DNA of 51,410 nucleotides, taken from contig JAFVWA010000150.1 of NCBI GenBank assembly GCA_017501885.1, positions 1 through 51,410 of the forward strand, given 5' to 3'. Origin of the DNA: Clostridia bacterium (GTDB lineage: Bacteria > Bacillota > Clostridia > Christensenellales > Borkfalkiaceae). Shown here in pieces: positions 16,511-25,242 of this stretch. Positions within the stretch are counted from its first letter, which is position 1; each line of letters starts with the position of its first letter. A program made the position numbers and the translations under genes. The notes under the pieces are model-generated. The model saw only the letters and a program-made list of their open reading frames with translations, ran no database searches and was not told the DNA's origin.

Positions 16511-16792
16511 TTATCTCTTGGTTATTAATCTTCTGATTAAACCGTCTGTAATGCCTGCAATACGCTTAATTTCTTCAACTAAGGTTTTTGCTGCTTCAAA
16601 CGTCATCAAAACGTAGTAACCTTCGGTCTTGTAGTTGATTGGGTATTGAAGTTTCTTAACACCCCAACGATCAACGTTTTCTACAACGCCACCGTTATCG
16701 GCAACCAAAGATTCGAACTTTTTGATGATGCTTTCTTTTGCTTCATCAGCTAATGAAGCGTCTAAGATATAAAGCATTTCATATTTCGTCAT
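16511..16792 (-). CDS. rpsF: 30S ribosomal protein S6
   Basis: A 93-residue ribosomal protein, first in the rpsF-ssb-rpsR operon. MTKYEMLYILDASL, the VENVDRWGVKKLQYPINYKTEGYYVLMTFE core and the C-terminal RIAGITDGLIRRLITKR match S6. The start has a strong GGGAGG site. In the ribosome S6 pairs with S18. In many bacteria the S6:S18 complex binds the leader of its own mRNA, which fits the structured leader seen upstream. Confidence 0.97.
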   Translation of the reverse strand: MTKYEMLYILDASLADEAKESIIKKFESLVADNGGVVENVDRWGVKKLQYPINYKTEGYYVLMTFEAAKTLVEEIKRIAGITDGLIRRLITKR

Positions 16793-16798
16793 AAAAAT

Positions 16799-16871
16799 TT
16801 ACCTCCCGGACTTATTCGGCTTGCATTAAAGCAAGCAAGGTTTAATGGTTTTGCCGTATGCCAAGCAAAAC
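16799..16871 (-). promoter_or_regulatory. structured rpsF leader, candidate S6:S18 autoregulatory element
   Basis: Three helices can be drawn on the minus strand: GTTTTGC/GCAAAAC (16871-16865 with 16854-16848), CATTAAA/TTTAATG (16847-16841 with 16830-16824) and GCTTGC/GCAAGC (16836-16831 with 16824-16819). The third joins the loop of the second to sequence just 3' of it, so an H-type pseudoknot or a two-state switch is possible. It ends at AAGCCG, then CCGGGAGG (the ribosome binding site). CCG trinucleotides are a known feature of S6:S18 leaders, but the exact motif was not verified. Confidence 0.5.
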
Positions 16872-16881
16872 GCGTATAGTA

Positions 16882-16910
16882 ATTATATATATATTTTATA
16901 GATTTGTCAA
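16882..16910 (-). promoter_or_regulatory. consensus promoter of rpsF-ssb-rpsR
   Basis: TTGACA (16910-16905), 17 bp, TATAAT (16887-16882). Both boxes match the consensus, as expected for a ribosomal protein operon. Confidence 0.85.
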
Positions 16911-16967
16911 CAAATTAACTTAACTTTTAAAAATAGTGTTATTCGCGCGCGTGCGCCACAATATAGG

Positions 16968-18317
16968 CTATTTTTTATAAGATTTACACTTTTCTAAAAG
17001 GTATTCCTTGGTATTCTTCGTGGGCTCTTGCTGGCATATAGCAAGCAATTTTTTAAGCGTTTCGCCTATCTCTACACCGTTAAAGCCTAACCCCATAATA
17101 TCTTTAGCGGAAATTTTTAAATCTTTGATAGAAAAAGGCGTTCCTAACTCTATCATCTCCCTATAAATTTCTTTCCACTTTTTAACGGTTGGGCAAACTT
17201 CTTTAGACTCCCCACTTGCCCTAAAATCGGCTTGTTTTAGTAGCAAAATTTTGTCTAAAATATCGGCGTTTTTAATGATAAATTTTTTAACCTTTTCCTT
17301 ACCCGTTTTTAAGTCCATATCATACATATGCGAGCCGACGATTCTACAGGTTTCTTCTACCGTTTTATTATCTGCCTTTAAGCCGTATAGAATGTTTTTA
17401 ATTAAGGACACAGCATAGTAATCGTGGCGGTAAAAATTGCCGTTTTTAATAAAGCAAGAAGGCTTTGCAACGTCGTGTAAAAGAGCGGATAATCTTATGC
17501 TTTTATGGGCGTATAAAAAACATTTTAGGCTGTGCTCTAAAACGTCGTAAAGGTGAAAATCTTTTCTTTGCTCCATTCCCCTACCAAACGCTAAATCAGG
17601 TAAGATTTTATCTAAAACCCTTGTCTCGTCAAGCACCTTTAACGCGCGGTAATGTCCGTCTTTTGGCGAAAAAGAAAACTTTGTGTCAGCGACCAATATT
17701 CGCTTTAATTCCGCCCAAATTCTCTCTTTTGAAATATCGTCGATATTTTGCGCGTTTTCTCTCGCAACTTTTACAACTTGCTCGGTAGGAACAAAGCCCA
17801 ACTCCCCGCTAAACCTTGCAAGGCGCATAAGCCTAAGCCCGTCGTGATTAAACACCTGTTCGGGGGCTTTAACCGTGTCTAAAACTCCGTTTTCCACGTC
17901 CTTTATTCCGTTCAATGGATCTACGAGTTTTTCGTCTAAAATATCGTAGTAAATAGCGTTGCACTTAAAGTCCCTACGAAGTGCGTCTTCCATAATATCG
18001 TCGGTTTGTATAACCTTGTCGGGCGAATGCTTTCCACCTGCCGAATACCCGTCTTTTCTAAACGCCGTGTATTCGTATTTTTGACCGTCAATCTTAAAAA
18101 CTACCGTGCCCGTTCGTGGGTATAACGCGACGATTTTTCCACCAACTTGGTTTACCGCATTTTCCATCTCGTAAACACAAGTGGGGGCGCAAAGGTCAAC
18201 GTCTTCGGAAAAACTTTTATCTATTAAAAAATTGCGAACGACACCGCCAACCGCATATAACGGACGATTGGTTAGTTCTGCTACTTTTTTAAGTTTTTGG
18301 TTAAAGGGAATTTTCAT
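16968..18317 (-). CDS. cca: CCA tRNA nucleotidyltransferase with HD domain
   Basis: A 449-residue class II nucleotidyltransferase that adds or repairs the CCA end of tRNAs. The N-terminal catalytic head has GG-VVR (24-28) and the metal-binding DVD (39-41). The RRDFKCNA and RLMRLARFSGELGF segments are the conserved neck motifs. A C-terminal HD domain is seen in LSALLHDVAKP, with further His/Asp pairs downstream, typical of longer Firmicute CCA enzymes. There is no Shine-Dalgarno; the promoter places transcription start at the ATG (leaderless). tRNA-Arg here encodes CCA, so the enzyme's role may be repair or tRNAs without encoded CCA. Confidence 0.94.
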   Translation of the reverse strand: MKIPFNQKLKKVAELTNRPLYAVGGVVRNFLIDKSFSEDVDLCAPTCVYEMENAVNQVGGKIVALYPRTGTVVFKIDGQKYEYTAFRKDGYSAGGKHSPDKVIQTDDIMEDALRRDFKCNAIYYDILDEKLVDPLNGIKDVENGVLDTVKAPEQVFNHDGLRLMRLARFSGELGFVPTEQVVKVARENAQNIDDISKERIWAELKRILVADTKFSFSPKDGHYRALKVLDETRVLDKILPDLAFGRGMEQRKDFHLYDVLEHSLKCFLYAHKSIRLSALLHDVAKPSCFIKNGNFYRHDYYAVSLIKNILYGLKADNKTVEETCRIVGSHMYDMDLKTGKEKVKKFIIKNADILDKILLLKQADFRASGESKEVCPTVKKWKEIYREMIELGTPFSIKDLKISAKDIMGLGFNGVEIGETLKKLLAICQQEPTKNTKEYLLEKCKSYKK

Positions 18318-18323
18318 ATTTAT

Positions 18324-18352
18324 ATTTTACCACATTACCTAAGTTTTGTGAA
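18324..18352 (-). promoter_or_regulatory. leaderless-type promoter of cca
   Basis: TTCACA (18352-18347), 17 bp, TAAAAT (18329-18324), then 6 bases and the ATG at 18317. No ribosome binding site fits in the gap. Confidence 0.65.
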
Positions 18353-18443
18353 CTACGTAGCCAAATTTTTCGACCATTTTATATCAAAATATTGACCTAA
18401 ATCAGTTATATCAAAAATATATTATTATATTTTTAGAATACCC

Positions 18444-18472
18444 TTGTTTATTTTTTCAATTTGTAGTAAAAT
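18444..18472 (+). promoter_or_regulatory. promoter of the diacylglycerol kinase-like gene
   Basis: TTGTTT (18444-18449), 17 bp, TAAAAT (18467-18472), then an AAAGGAA ribosome binding site. It is divergent from cca, and the 180-bp intergenic region also holds AT-rich sequence with no further recognised site. Confidence 0.6.
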
Positions 18473-18496
18473 TGACGTGATACAAAGGAAAATGAT

Positions 18497-19372
18497 ATGT
18501 TAAATTTTATTATAAACCCAAAAGCTGGCGGTAAGGACGGCAAAAAAATCAAAAAGGCGCTTCCTAAACTTGAAAAGCGTCTTATTGAACGCGGTGTGGA
18601 TTATATTTTTCACATGACCAAGCGCCCCAACCAAGCGACCGAACTTACTGAAATGCTTATAAACCAAGGGGCTACCGACATCGTTATAGTTGGTGGCGAC
18701 GGGACTTTGCACGAAGCAATCAACGGTTTTTCTAACTTTGAAAAGGTTAACATGGGCATTATTCCCTGCGGAACGGGCAACGACTTTGCAAGCGCGCTAA
18801 ATCTTCCCTTAGACCCCGTTGAAGCGCTTGACGTTATTATCGACGGAACGCCTAAGTTTACTGACTTTATGCAAATGCCGACCGTTCGCGGTCTCAACAT
18901 TATCGGAACGGGTATTGACGTAGACGTGCTTAAACGTTACCGCGCAAAAAAGAAAAAGAGCAAACTTTCTTATACGACCTGTCTTATCGCTACCCTTTGC
19001 AAGTTTAACTACTGTGAGTTTGACGCGGAATTTAACGGACACAAAGACCATTACCGCTCGTTTATAGCCGTCGTTGCAAACGGCAACCGCTTTGGCGGTG
19101 GTCTTGAAATTTGCCCACCTGCCGTTCCAACTGATGGAACGCTTGACTTCGTTGCTGTTGACGAGATTGCAAGGCTTAAAATCATAGGTGCATTCCTTAA
19201 ACTTAAAAAAGGCAAAATTCTTGAGATTCCTCAAGCGCACCACTACCAAACCAAAAAGGTTAGCGTTTTCCCAACCGAAAAGTTTATCGTTAACGTTGAC
19301 GGCGAACTTTACGACGACATTCCATTTGAAGTGGAAATTGTTTCAGACAAATTAAAGGTTTATAGACCTTAA
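18497..19372 (+). CDS. Diacylglycerol/lipid kinase family protein
   Basis: A 291-residue kinase of the DagK/YegS family, which phosphorylates diacylglycerol or a related lipid and feeds phospholipid recycling. The ATP/metal site GGDGT is at 66-70 and GTGNDFA at 92-98; INPKAGG near the N terminus is the usual strand-1 motif, and the second half has the typical beta-sandwich (DYDDIPFEVEIV-type ending). Length is normal. There is no terminator between it and uxaB (44 bases, one small hairpin), so the uxa operon may be partly read from this promoter. Confidence 0.9.
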   Translation: MLNFIINPKAGGKDGKKIKKALPKLEKRLIERGVDYIFHMTKRPNQATELTEMLINQGATDIVIVGGDGTLHEAINGFSNFEKVNMGIIPCGTGNDFASALNLPLDPVEALDVIIDGTPKFTDFMQMPTVRGLNIIGTGIDVDVLKRYRAKKKKSKLSYTTCLIATLCKFNYCEFDAEFNGHKDHYRSFIAVVANGNRFGGGLEICPPAVPTDGTLDFVAVDEIARLKIIGAFLKLKKGKILEIPQAHHYQTKKVSVFPTEKFIVNVDGELYDDIPFEVEIVSDKLKVYRP

Positions 19373-19416
19373 TTATAAATAAAAAGGCGACTAAACTCGC
19401 CAAAAGAGGTATTTAC

Positions 19417-20796
19417 ATGATTAAGATTTTACAATTCGGCGAAGGCAACTTTTTAAGAACTTTCGTAGACCTGTATTTCGACACCCTTAACAAAGAGGGC
19501 GGAGATTACTCGGTTGACATCGTCAAGCCCATCACTTTCGGCTCACTTGAAAGATTTAAAAAGCAAAACAACAAATACCACATCATTCTTCGTGGTGTTA
19601 AAGACGGCAAGCCTGTTGAAGACCCTTACAAGGTTGACGTTTTAAATAGCGCTCTTGACCTTGAAGAATACGACAAGATTTGCGCTTGCTTTGCTGACGA
19701 AGAATTAAAGATTATCGTTTCCAACACTACCGAAGCAGGTATTTGCTACAACGGTAACGACAAAATAGAAGGACTTTTTGAAATCACCTATCCTGCAAAA
19801 CTTACCAAACTTTTACTCCATCGTTTTGAAACGCTTGGCGAAAAAGCAGGCGATTTATATCTCCTTCCCGTAGAACTTATTGACAACAACGCAGACGCTT
19901 TATACGACTGTGTTAAAAAGTATATCAAACTTTGGAACTTATCCGCTGACTTTGAAAAGTGGATTGACACAAAAGTTTACTTCTGCAACACCTTAGTAGA
20001 TAGAATCGTTTCGGGATATCCCAAAACCCCAGAAGACGTTGCTCACATTGAAAAACTTTTAGGCGAAAAGGACGAACTCGTTTCTATTGGCGAACCTTTT
20101 GGGCTTTGGGCTGTTGAAAAGAAGGGCGAAATCGCTAAATACGTTAAGGAAGGCGTTCACAACATCGAAGTTGTTTTAACCGAAAACATCGGCTACTACA
20201 AAAAGCGTAAAGTTCGCGTTCTTAACGGAAGCCACACCAACATCGTTTGCGCTGGTATGTGGCTTGGTGCTGAAACAGTTTACGATTGCATGGAAGACGC
20301 TAAACTCGTTAAATTCCTTAACGACACCTTAACAGAAGAAATCGTGCCTTTCGTTTCTGACGATATTGCTGCTACTACCGTATTTGCGGACAGCATTAGA
20401 GAAAGATTCTCTAACCCATACCTTAACCACCAACTCATAAGCATTTCACTTAACAGCATTTCTAAGTGGAAGGCAAGAGATTTACCAAGCTTTAAGGACT
20501 ACTACAAAGCGCACGGAAAAATCGCGCCCAACATGACTATCGGTTTCTCGTATTTAATGGCTGTTTATACTTCTCTTAAAAAGGACGGCGACGTGTTTAA
20601 GGCTGTTCTTCCACACAAAGAAGTTGAATATAAAGACGACGTTCCATACTTAGAATTCTTCGCTAACGGTGGAAGCGCTATTGACTTTATGAAAAACGTT
20701 GACGTTTGGGGCGAAGACCTTACTGCTTACGAAGGTTTTGCTGAAGCTGTTGAACAAAATCTTATCGCTATCAAACAGGGAAAAAATCTTTTATGA
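19417..20796 (+). CDS. uxaB: Tagaturonate reductase
   Basis: A 459-residue NAD-dependent mannitol-dehydrogenase-type enzyme that reduces tagaturonate to altronate in the galacturonate branch. The N-terminal ILQFGEGNFLRTFVDLYFD is the Rossmann entry of this family. VVLTENIGYYKKRKVRVLNGSHT (about 250-272) carries the catalytic Lys and the Asn/His motif (RVLNGSHT). A fructuronate reductase (UxuB) is the main alternative, but UxuB proteins begin differently and the neighbouring altronate dehydratase supports UxaB. Its AGAGG site follows a small GGCGA/TCGCC hairpin (19386-19401). The stop overlaps the uxaA start by four bases. Confidence 0.93.
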   Translation: MIKILQFGEGNFLRTFVDLYFDTLNKEGGDYSVDIVKPITFGSLERFKKQNNKYHIILRGVKDGKPVEDPYKVDVLNSALDLEEYDKICACFADEELKIIVSNTTEAGICYNGNDKIEGLFEITYPAKLTKLLLHRFETLGEKAGDLYLLPVELIDNNADALYDCVKKYIKLWNLSADFEKWIDTKVYFCNTLVDRIVSGYPKTPEDVAHIEKLLGEKDELVSIGEPFGLWAVEKKGEIAKYVKEGVHNIEVVLTENIGYYKKRKVRVLNGSHTNIVCAGMWLGAETVYDCMEDAKLVKFLNDTLTEEIVPFVSDDIAATTVFADSIRERFSNPYLNHQLISISLNSISKWKARDLPSFKDYYKAHGKIAPNMTIGFSYLMAVYTSLKKDGDVFKAVLPHKEVEYKDDVPYLEFFANGGSAIDFMKNVDVWGEDLTAYEGFAEAVEQNLIAIKQGKNLL

Positions 20797-22196
20797 AAAA
20801 TACCGTTATAATAAATGAAAAAGACAACGTGGGAATAAATCTTGTTGGCGACGACAAGATTCCCGCAGGTCATAAGTTTGCCCTAAAAGACATTGCTAAA
20901 GGCGAAACCGTTATCAAATACGGACAAGTTATCGGCAGAGCAACTTGCGATATCAAAAAGGGCGATTGGGTGCATACTCACAACGTTAAATCGCACTTAG
21001 ACGAAAACTTTGAGTATTCTTACAACCCAGAAATCGTAGAACCTAAAATCAAACAAGGTTTCTTTAAGGGTTTTAAACGCCCTTACGGCAGAGCGGGAAT
21101 TAGAAATGAAATTTACATAATTCCAACCGTTGGTTGCGTAAACAACGTTTGCATGCGCATAGAAAAACTCGCTCAAAAATACGTAACCGGTTCTATCGAC
21201 GGAATCTTTGCACTCACCCATCAATTTGGTTGCAGTCAACTTGGCGAAGATAACGAAAACATTAAAAAGTTACTTTGCTCTATCGCGCTTAACCCCAACG
21301 CAAGCGCAGTATTATTCGTTGGTTTAGGCTGTGAAAACAACGGGCTTGACGGCATTAAAGAGTATTTAGCGCCGTATAATCGCACCAACATCGCTTACTT
21401 TAACACTCAAGAAGTTGAAGACGACGTTGAATACGGCTTAGAAATCATTAAAAAATTCGCTGACGAATATAAAGACGCTAAAAGAGAAGACGTTCCTATA
21501 AGCGAACTTTGTATCGGGTTAAAGTGTGGTGGAAGCGACGGTTATTCAGGTCTTACCGCTAACCCGTTAGTTGGTAGAATTTCCGACAAAATCGTTTCAT
21601 TTGGCGGAAGCGCAATACTCACCGAAGTTCCCGAAATGTTCGGCGCAGAACAACTTCTAATGAACAAGTGCGAAAGCCAAGAAATTTTTGAAAAGTATAA
21701 AAAGATGATAGTAGACTTTAAGGCTTTCTATACTAAAAACGGCTTCCCCGTTTACGAAAACCCAAGTCCAGGCAACAAAAAGGGCGGTATCACTACTCTT
21801 GAAGAAAAGAGCCTCGGTTGTATAGAAAAAGCCGGCACTACTAAAATCGTTGACGTTTTAGATTACGGCGAACAAGTTAAAAAGCAAGGCGTTTCTGCAC
21901 TTAATGCACCAGGAAACGACCTTATTGCTTCTACCGCTCTTGCAAGTAGCGGTTGCCAAGTAGTTTTATTTACTACCGGACGCGGAACACCGTTCTCTAC
22001 CTTCGTTCCTACAATGAAGATTGCAACAAACAACCGTCTTTCTTCATTTAAGGACAACTGGATAGACTTCAACGCATATCCAATGAACGAAGATGAACTT
22101 TTCGACCTTTTAATCAAGACGGTTAACGGCGAATACAAGTGCAAGAGCGAAGACATTAGAGAAATTGCATTCTATAAAACGGGAGTTACGCTATGA
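20793..22196 (+). CDS. uxaA: Altronate dehydratase
   Basis: A 467-residue fused enzyme that dehydrates D-altronate to 2-keto-3-deoxygluconate. An N-terminal SAF domain (about 1-90; GINLVGDDKIPAGHKFALKDI) is joined to the large catalytic domain, with GFKRPYGRAGIRNEIYIIPTVGCVN (about 93-117), FGCSQLGEDN and LKCGGSDGYSG as conserved stretches; the Cys residues there are iron-site candidates. Single-chain UxaA is the common form. ATGA overlaps with uxaB upstream and uxaC downstream indicate translational coupling. Confidence 0.95.
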   Translation: MKNTVIINEKDNVGINLVGDDKIPAGHKFALKDIAKGETVIKYGQVIGRATCDIKKGDWVHTHNVKSHLDENFEYSYNPEIVEPKIKQGFFKGFKRPYGRAGIRNEIYIIPTVGCVNNVCMRIEKLAQKYVTGSIDGIFALTHQFGCSQLGEDNENIKKLLCSIALNPNASAVLFVGLGCENNGLDGIKEYLAPYNRTNIAYFNTQEVEDDVEYGLEIIKKFADEYKDAKREDVPISELCIGLKCGGSDGYSGLTANPLVGRISDKIVSFGGSAILTEVPEMFGAEQLLMNKCESQEIFEKYKKMIVDFKAFYTKNGFPVYENPSPGNKKGGITTLEEKSLGCIEKAGTTKIVDVLDYGEQVKKQGVSALNAPGNDLIASTALASSGCQVVLFTTGRGTPFSTFVPTMKIATNNRLSSFKDNWIDFNAYPMNEDELFDLLIKTVNGEYKCKSEDIREIAFYKTGVTL

Positions 22197-23584
22197 GTTA
22201 TTTGAAAGACAATTTTTTACTTACTAACAAATCGGCTGAAAAACTTTACTTTGACTACGCAAAGGACATGCCTATTTTCGACTATCATTGTCACCTTCCC
22301 GAAAAGCAACTTTTAGAAAACGCAGAATTTAACGACGTTTTTGAAATTTGGCTTAAAGGCGACCACTACAAGTGGAGACTTATGAGAAATTACGGCATTA
22401 ACGAAGAATTTATCACGGGCGACAAGTCTAACAAAGAAAAATTCGTTACATACTGCAAAGTTTTGGGAACGGCGTTTGGTAACCCACTTTACCATTGGTC
22501 ACAAGTAGAACTTAAAGAGTTCTTTAATTGTGAAATTGAAATCAACGAACAAAACGCTGAACTTATTTGGAATTGGTGCAACGACTATATTGCTCTAAAC
22601 CATATTACCCCACAAAGCCTTATTGAAAAGTCAAACGTAACGCATCTTTTCACCACTAACGAGATTTTTGACGATTTAACTACTTTTGAAAAGATTGCAA
22701 AAAAAGACTACAAGTTTAAGGTAATTCCTGCATTTAGAGCAGACAAGATTATGAACATCGACGCTGCACCTTACTGCGATTACATTAAAATTTTAGAAGG
22801 CATCACCCACCCCATTAAGAACATTGAAGATTTAGAAAAGGCTATTGAAATTCGTCTTAACGAGTTTATAAAAGTAGGCACAACGGCAGCCGACATCGCT
22901 GTTGAAAAGGTTTTACCCGTTGCAAGCAAAGAAGATGCAGACAATGCGTTTAAGAGCGTTCTTTCGGGCAATGGTGTTAGCATCGAACAAGCAGACGCGT
23001 TCAAAGGATATTTTACATATTTCCTTATGAAGTTATATGCTAAATACAAAATCGCAACCGAACTTCACGTAGGCGCAATGCGTAACAACAACGCAAAAAT
23101 GCTTGCTAAACTCGGCTTAGACACAGGCTTTGATAGTATTTCCGACACCAACAGTATCGGTTATATGAGCAGACTTTTCGACAGACTTAACAACGAAGAC
23201 AGTTTGCCAAAAACTATCGTATTTAACCTTAACCCAAAAATGAATGCCGAAATTATGACGCTTATCGGTTCTTTCCAATCTGACGAAGCCAATGGCAAAA
23301 TGCAATACGGCCCTGCTTGGTGGTTCTTAGATAACAAGGTTGGTATGGAAAAACACCTTGAAGACCTTACGGCAACAGGTCATATCGCAGTATTTGTTGG
23401 TATGCTTACCGACAGCCGTTCACTACTTTCTTATCCACGCCACCACTATTTTAGAAGAATACTTTGCAACTACCTTGGCGGTATGATGGAAAAGGGCGAA
23501 ATGACAAACGACTTTGAACTCGTTGGCAAAGTTGTTCAAGATATTTCTTATAACAATTCGATTAAATATTTAGGAGTTAAATAA
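22193..23584 (+). CDS. uxaC: Glucuronate/galacturonate isomerase
   Basis: A 463-residue amidohydrolase-fold isomerase that converts D-glucuronate to fructuronate and D-galacturonate to tagaturonate. The metal-site motif DYHCH is at 30-34 and ELHVGAMRNNN lies in the centre (about 283-293); the C-terminal TDSRSLLSYPRHHYFRR is a family signature. Length is typical. With uxaB and uxaA but no uxuA/uxuB in the window, the galacturonate branch is complete here; glucuronate would still need fructuronate reductase and mannonate dehydratase from elsewhere. Confidence 0.96.
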   Translation: MSYLKDNFLLTNKSAEKLYFDYAKDMPIFDYHCHLPEKQLLENAEFNDVFEIWLKGDHYKWRLMRNYGINEEFITGDKSNKEKFVTYCKVLGTAFGNPLYHWSQVELKEFFNCEIEINEQNAELIWNWCNDYIALNHITPQSLIEKSNVTHLFTTNEIFDDLTTFEKIAKKDYKFKVIPAFRADKIMNIDAAPYCDYIKILEGITHPIKNIEDLEKAIEIRLNEFIKVGTTAADIAVEKVLPVASKEDADNAFKSVLSGNGVSIEQADAFKGYFTYFLMKLYAKYKIATELHVGAMRNNNAKMLAKLGLDTGFDSISDTNSIGYMSRLFDRLNNEDSLPKTIVFNLNPKMNAEIMTLIGSFQSDEANGKMQYGPAWWFLDNKVGMEKHLEDLTATGHIAVFVGMLTDSRSLLSYPRHHYFRRILCNYLGGMMEKGEMTNDFELVGKVVQDISYNNSIKYLGVK

Positions 23585-23586
23585 AA

Positions 23587-24156
23587 ATGGATAAACTTAT
23601 TCCTGTAGTAGTAATCAAAAATTTAGAAGACACCGTTCCTACCCTTAAAGCATTAAAAGAAGGCGGTATCAACTGTGCTGAAATAACTTTCAGAACGGCT
23701 TGCGCGGCTGAAGCCATTGCTCTTGCCGTTAAAGAGTTCCCCGATATGAACGTGGGCGCAGGCACGGTTATCAATGCTAAACAATGTAAAGACGCGTTAA
23801 AGGCTGGCGCAAAATTTATCGTTTCCCCAGGTCTTTCTGCTGACGTTGCAAAGGTTTGCAAAAAAGCAGGCGTTCAGTATTTCCCTGGTTGCGTAACCCC
23901 AACCGAAATTATGCAAGCGTTAGAACTCGGTATTACAATCGTTAAGTTCTTCCCTGCAAACGTTTACGGCGGACTTAAAGCGTTAAAGGCACTCGCTGCA
24001 CCATTCCCACAAATCAAGTTTATCCCAACGGGCGGTGTTGACTTAACCAACCTTAAAGAATTTATGGAATTTGATAAAATCTACGCAGTTGGCGGTAGTT
24101 TTATGATGAAGGGCGACATCGTCGCTACTTGTAAGGAGGCATTAGCATTATTATGA
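23587..24156 (+). CDS. eda: KDPG/KHG aldolase
   Basis: A 189-residue class I aldolase that splits 2-keto-3-deoxy-6-phosphogluconate into pyruvate and glyceraldehyde-3-phosphate. The Schiff-base lysine is Lys120 in TIVKFFPA, the catalytic Glu is Glu32 in AEITFRT, and GAGTV (58-62), SPG (80-82) and TGGV complete the TIM barrel. It starts 2 bases after the uxaC stop, and its own stop overlaps the start of kdgK by four bases. It performs the last step of the pathway. Confidence 0.96.
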   Translation: MDKLIPVVVIKNLEDTVPTLKALKEGGINCAEITFRTACAAEAIALAVKEFPDMNVGAGTVINAKQCKDALKAGAKFIVSPGLSADVAKVCKKAGVQYFPGCVTPTEIMQALELGITIVKFFPANVYGGLKALKALAAPFPQIKFIPTGGVDLTNLKEFMEFDKIYAVGGSFMMKGDIVATCKEALALL

Positions 24157-25175
24157 AAAAAGTTGTAACTTTTGGCGAGTTGATGTTAAGACTCGCTCCC
24201 GAAAACTATTTAAGATTCGTTCAAAGCGACAAGTTTGAAGCAACCTTTGGCGGTGCAGAAGCAAACGTTGCAGTTTCTCTTGCAAACTATGGCTTTGACG
24301 CTCAATTCGTTTCTAAACTCCCCGACCACGAAATCGGTCAAATGGCTGTTAACTCTTTAAGAAAGTTTGGCGTTAACACTTCTAAAATCGTTCGCGGTGG
24401 CGACAGAGTTGGTATCTACTACTGCGAAAAGGGCGCTTCTCAACGTCCAAGTAAAGTTATTTACGATAGAGCAAATTCTTCTATTGCAACTGCAAAAGAA
24501 GACGACTTTGATTGGGAAAGCATTTTTGAAGGCGTAGAATGGTTCCATTGGACGGGCATTACCCCCGCTCTTTCTGATTCAGTTGCAGCTATCACTTTAA
24601 AGGCTTGCAAAGAAGCAAAGAAGCGTGGCATTACCATTTCAACCGACCTTAACTTCCGTAAAAAGTTATGGAGCAAGGAAAAGGCAGGCGAAGTTATGGG
24701 CGAACTTTGTAAATACGTTGACTACTGCATCGCTAACGAAGAAGACGCAAAAGACGTTTTCGGCATCGAAGCAGACGGCACGGACATTTACTCAGGCAAA
24801 CTCAACCACGAAGGCTATATTTCAGTTGCTCAAAAACTTACCGATAGATTTGGCTTTAAGGGCGTAGCAATCACGTTAAGAGAGAGTTTATCAGCAAACG
24901 ACAACAACTGGTCTGCAATGCTCTATACTGACGGCAAAGCGCATTTCTCAAAGAAATACGCAATGCACATTGTAGATAGAGTTGGCGGTGGCGACAGCTT
25001 TGGCGGTGGACTTATCTACTCACTCCTTTCTGGTTACAGCGCACAAGACGCTATCGAATTTGCAGTTGCAGCAAGTTGCTTAAAGCACTCAATTGAAGGC
25101 GACTACAATATGGTAAGCGTTAAGGAAGTTCAAACACTTGCTGGCGGCGACGCTTCAGGCAGAGTTCAAAGATAA
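24153..25175 (+). CDS. kdgK: 2-keto-3-deoxygluconate kinase (PfkB family)
   Basis: A 340-residue ribokinase-fold enzyme that phosphorylates KDG to KDPG. The PfkB signature is at the C-terminal side, GGGDSFGGG (278-286) with catalytic Asp281 (usual form GAGDSF). TFGGAEANVAVSLANYGF (31-48) is the N-terminal sugar-binding signature. Position between eda and the terminator completes a five-gene uronate operon. No transporter or regulator of the pathway is present in the cluster. Confidence 0.93.
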   Translation: MKKVVTFGELMLRLAPENYLRFVQSDKFEATFGGAEANVAVSLANYGFDAQFVSKLPDHEIGQMAVNSLRKFGVNTSKIVRGGDRVGIYYCEKGASQRPSKVIYDRANSSIATAKEDDFDWESIFEGVEWFHWTGITPALSDSVAAITLKACKEAKKRGITISTDLNFRKKLWSKEKAGEVMGELCKYVDYCIANEEDAKDVFGIEADGTDIYSGKLNHEGYISVAQKLTDRFGFKGVAITLRESLSANDNNWSAMLYTDGKAHFSKKYAMHIVDRVGGGDSFGGGLIYSLLSGYSAQDAIEFAVAASCLKHSIEGDYNMVSVKEVQTLAGGDASGRVQR

Positions 25176-25194
25176 TTTAAGAAAAACATTAAAC

Positions 25195-25224
25195 AAAAGG
25201 CGTTAGTTAAAACTAACGCCTTTT
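25195..25224. terminator. bidirectional terminator after the uxa operon
   Basis: 14-bp stem AAAAGGCGTTAGTT / AACTAACGCCTTTT with AT-rich flanks, between convergent kdgK and the ClC gene. Confidence 0.88.
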
Positions 25225-25242
25225 TATGTTAATAAATTTATT

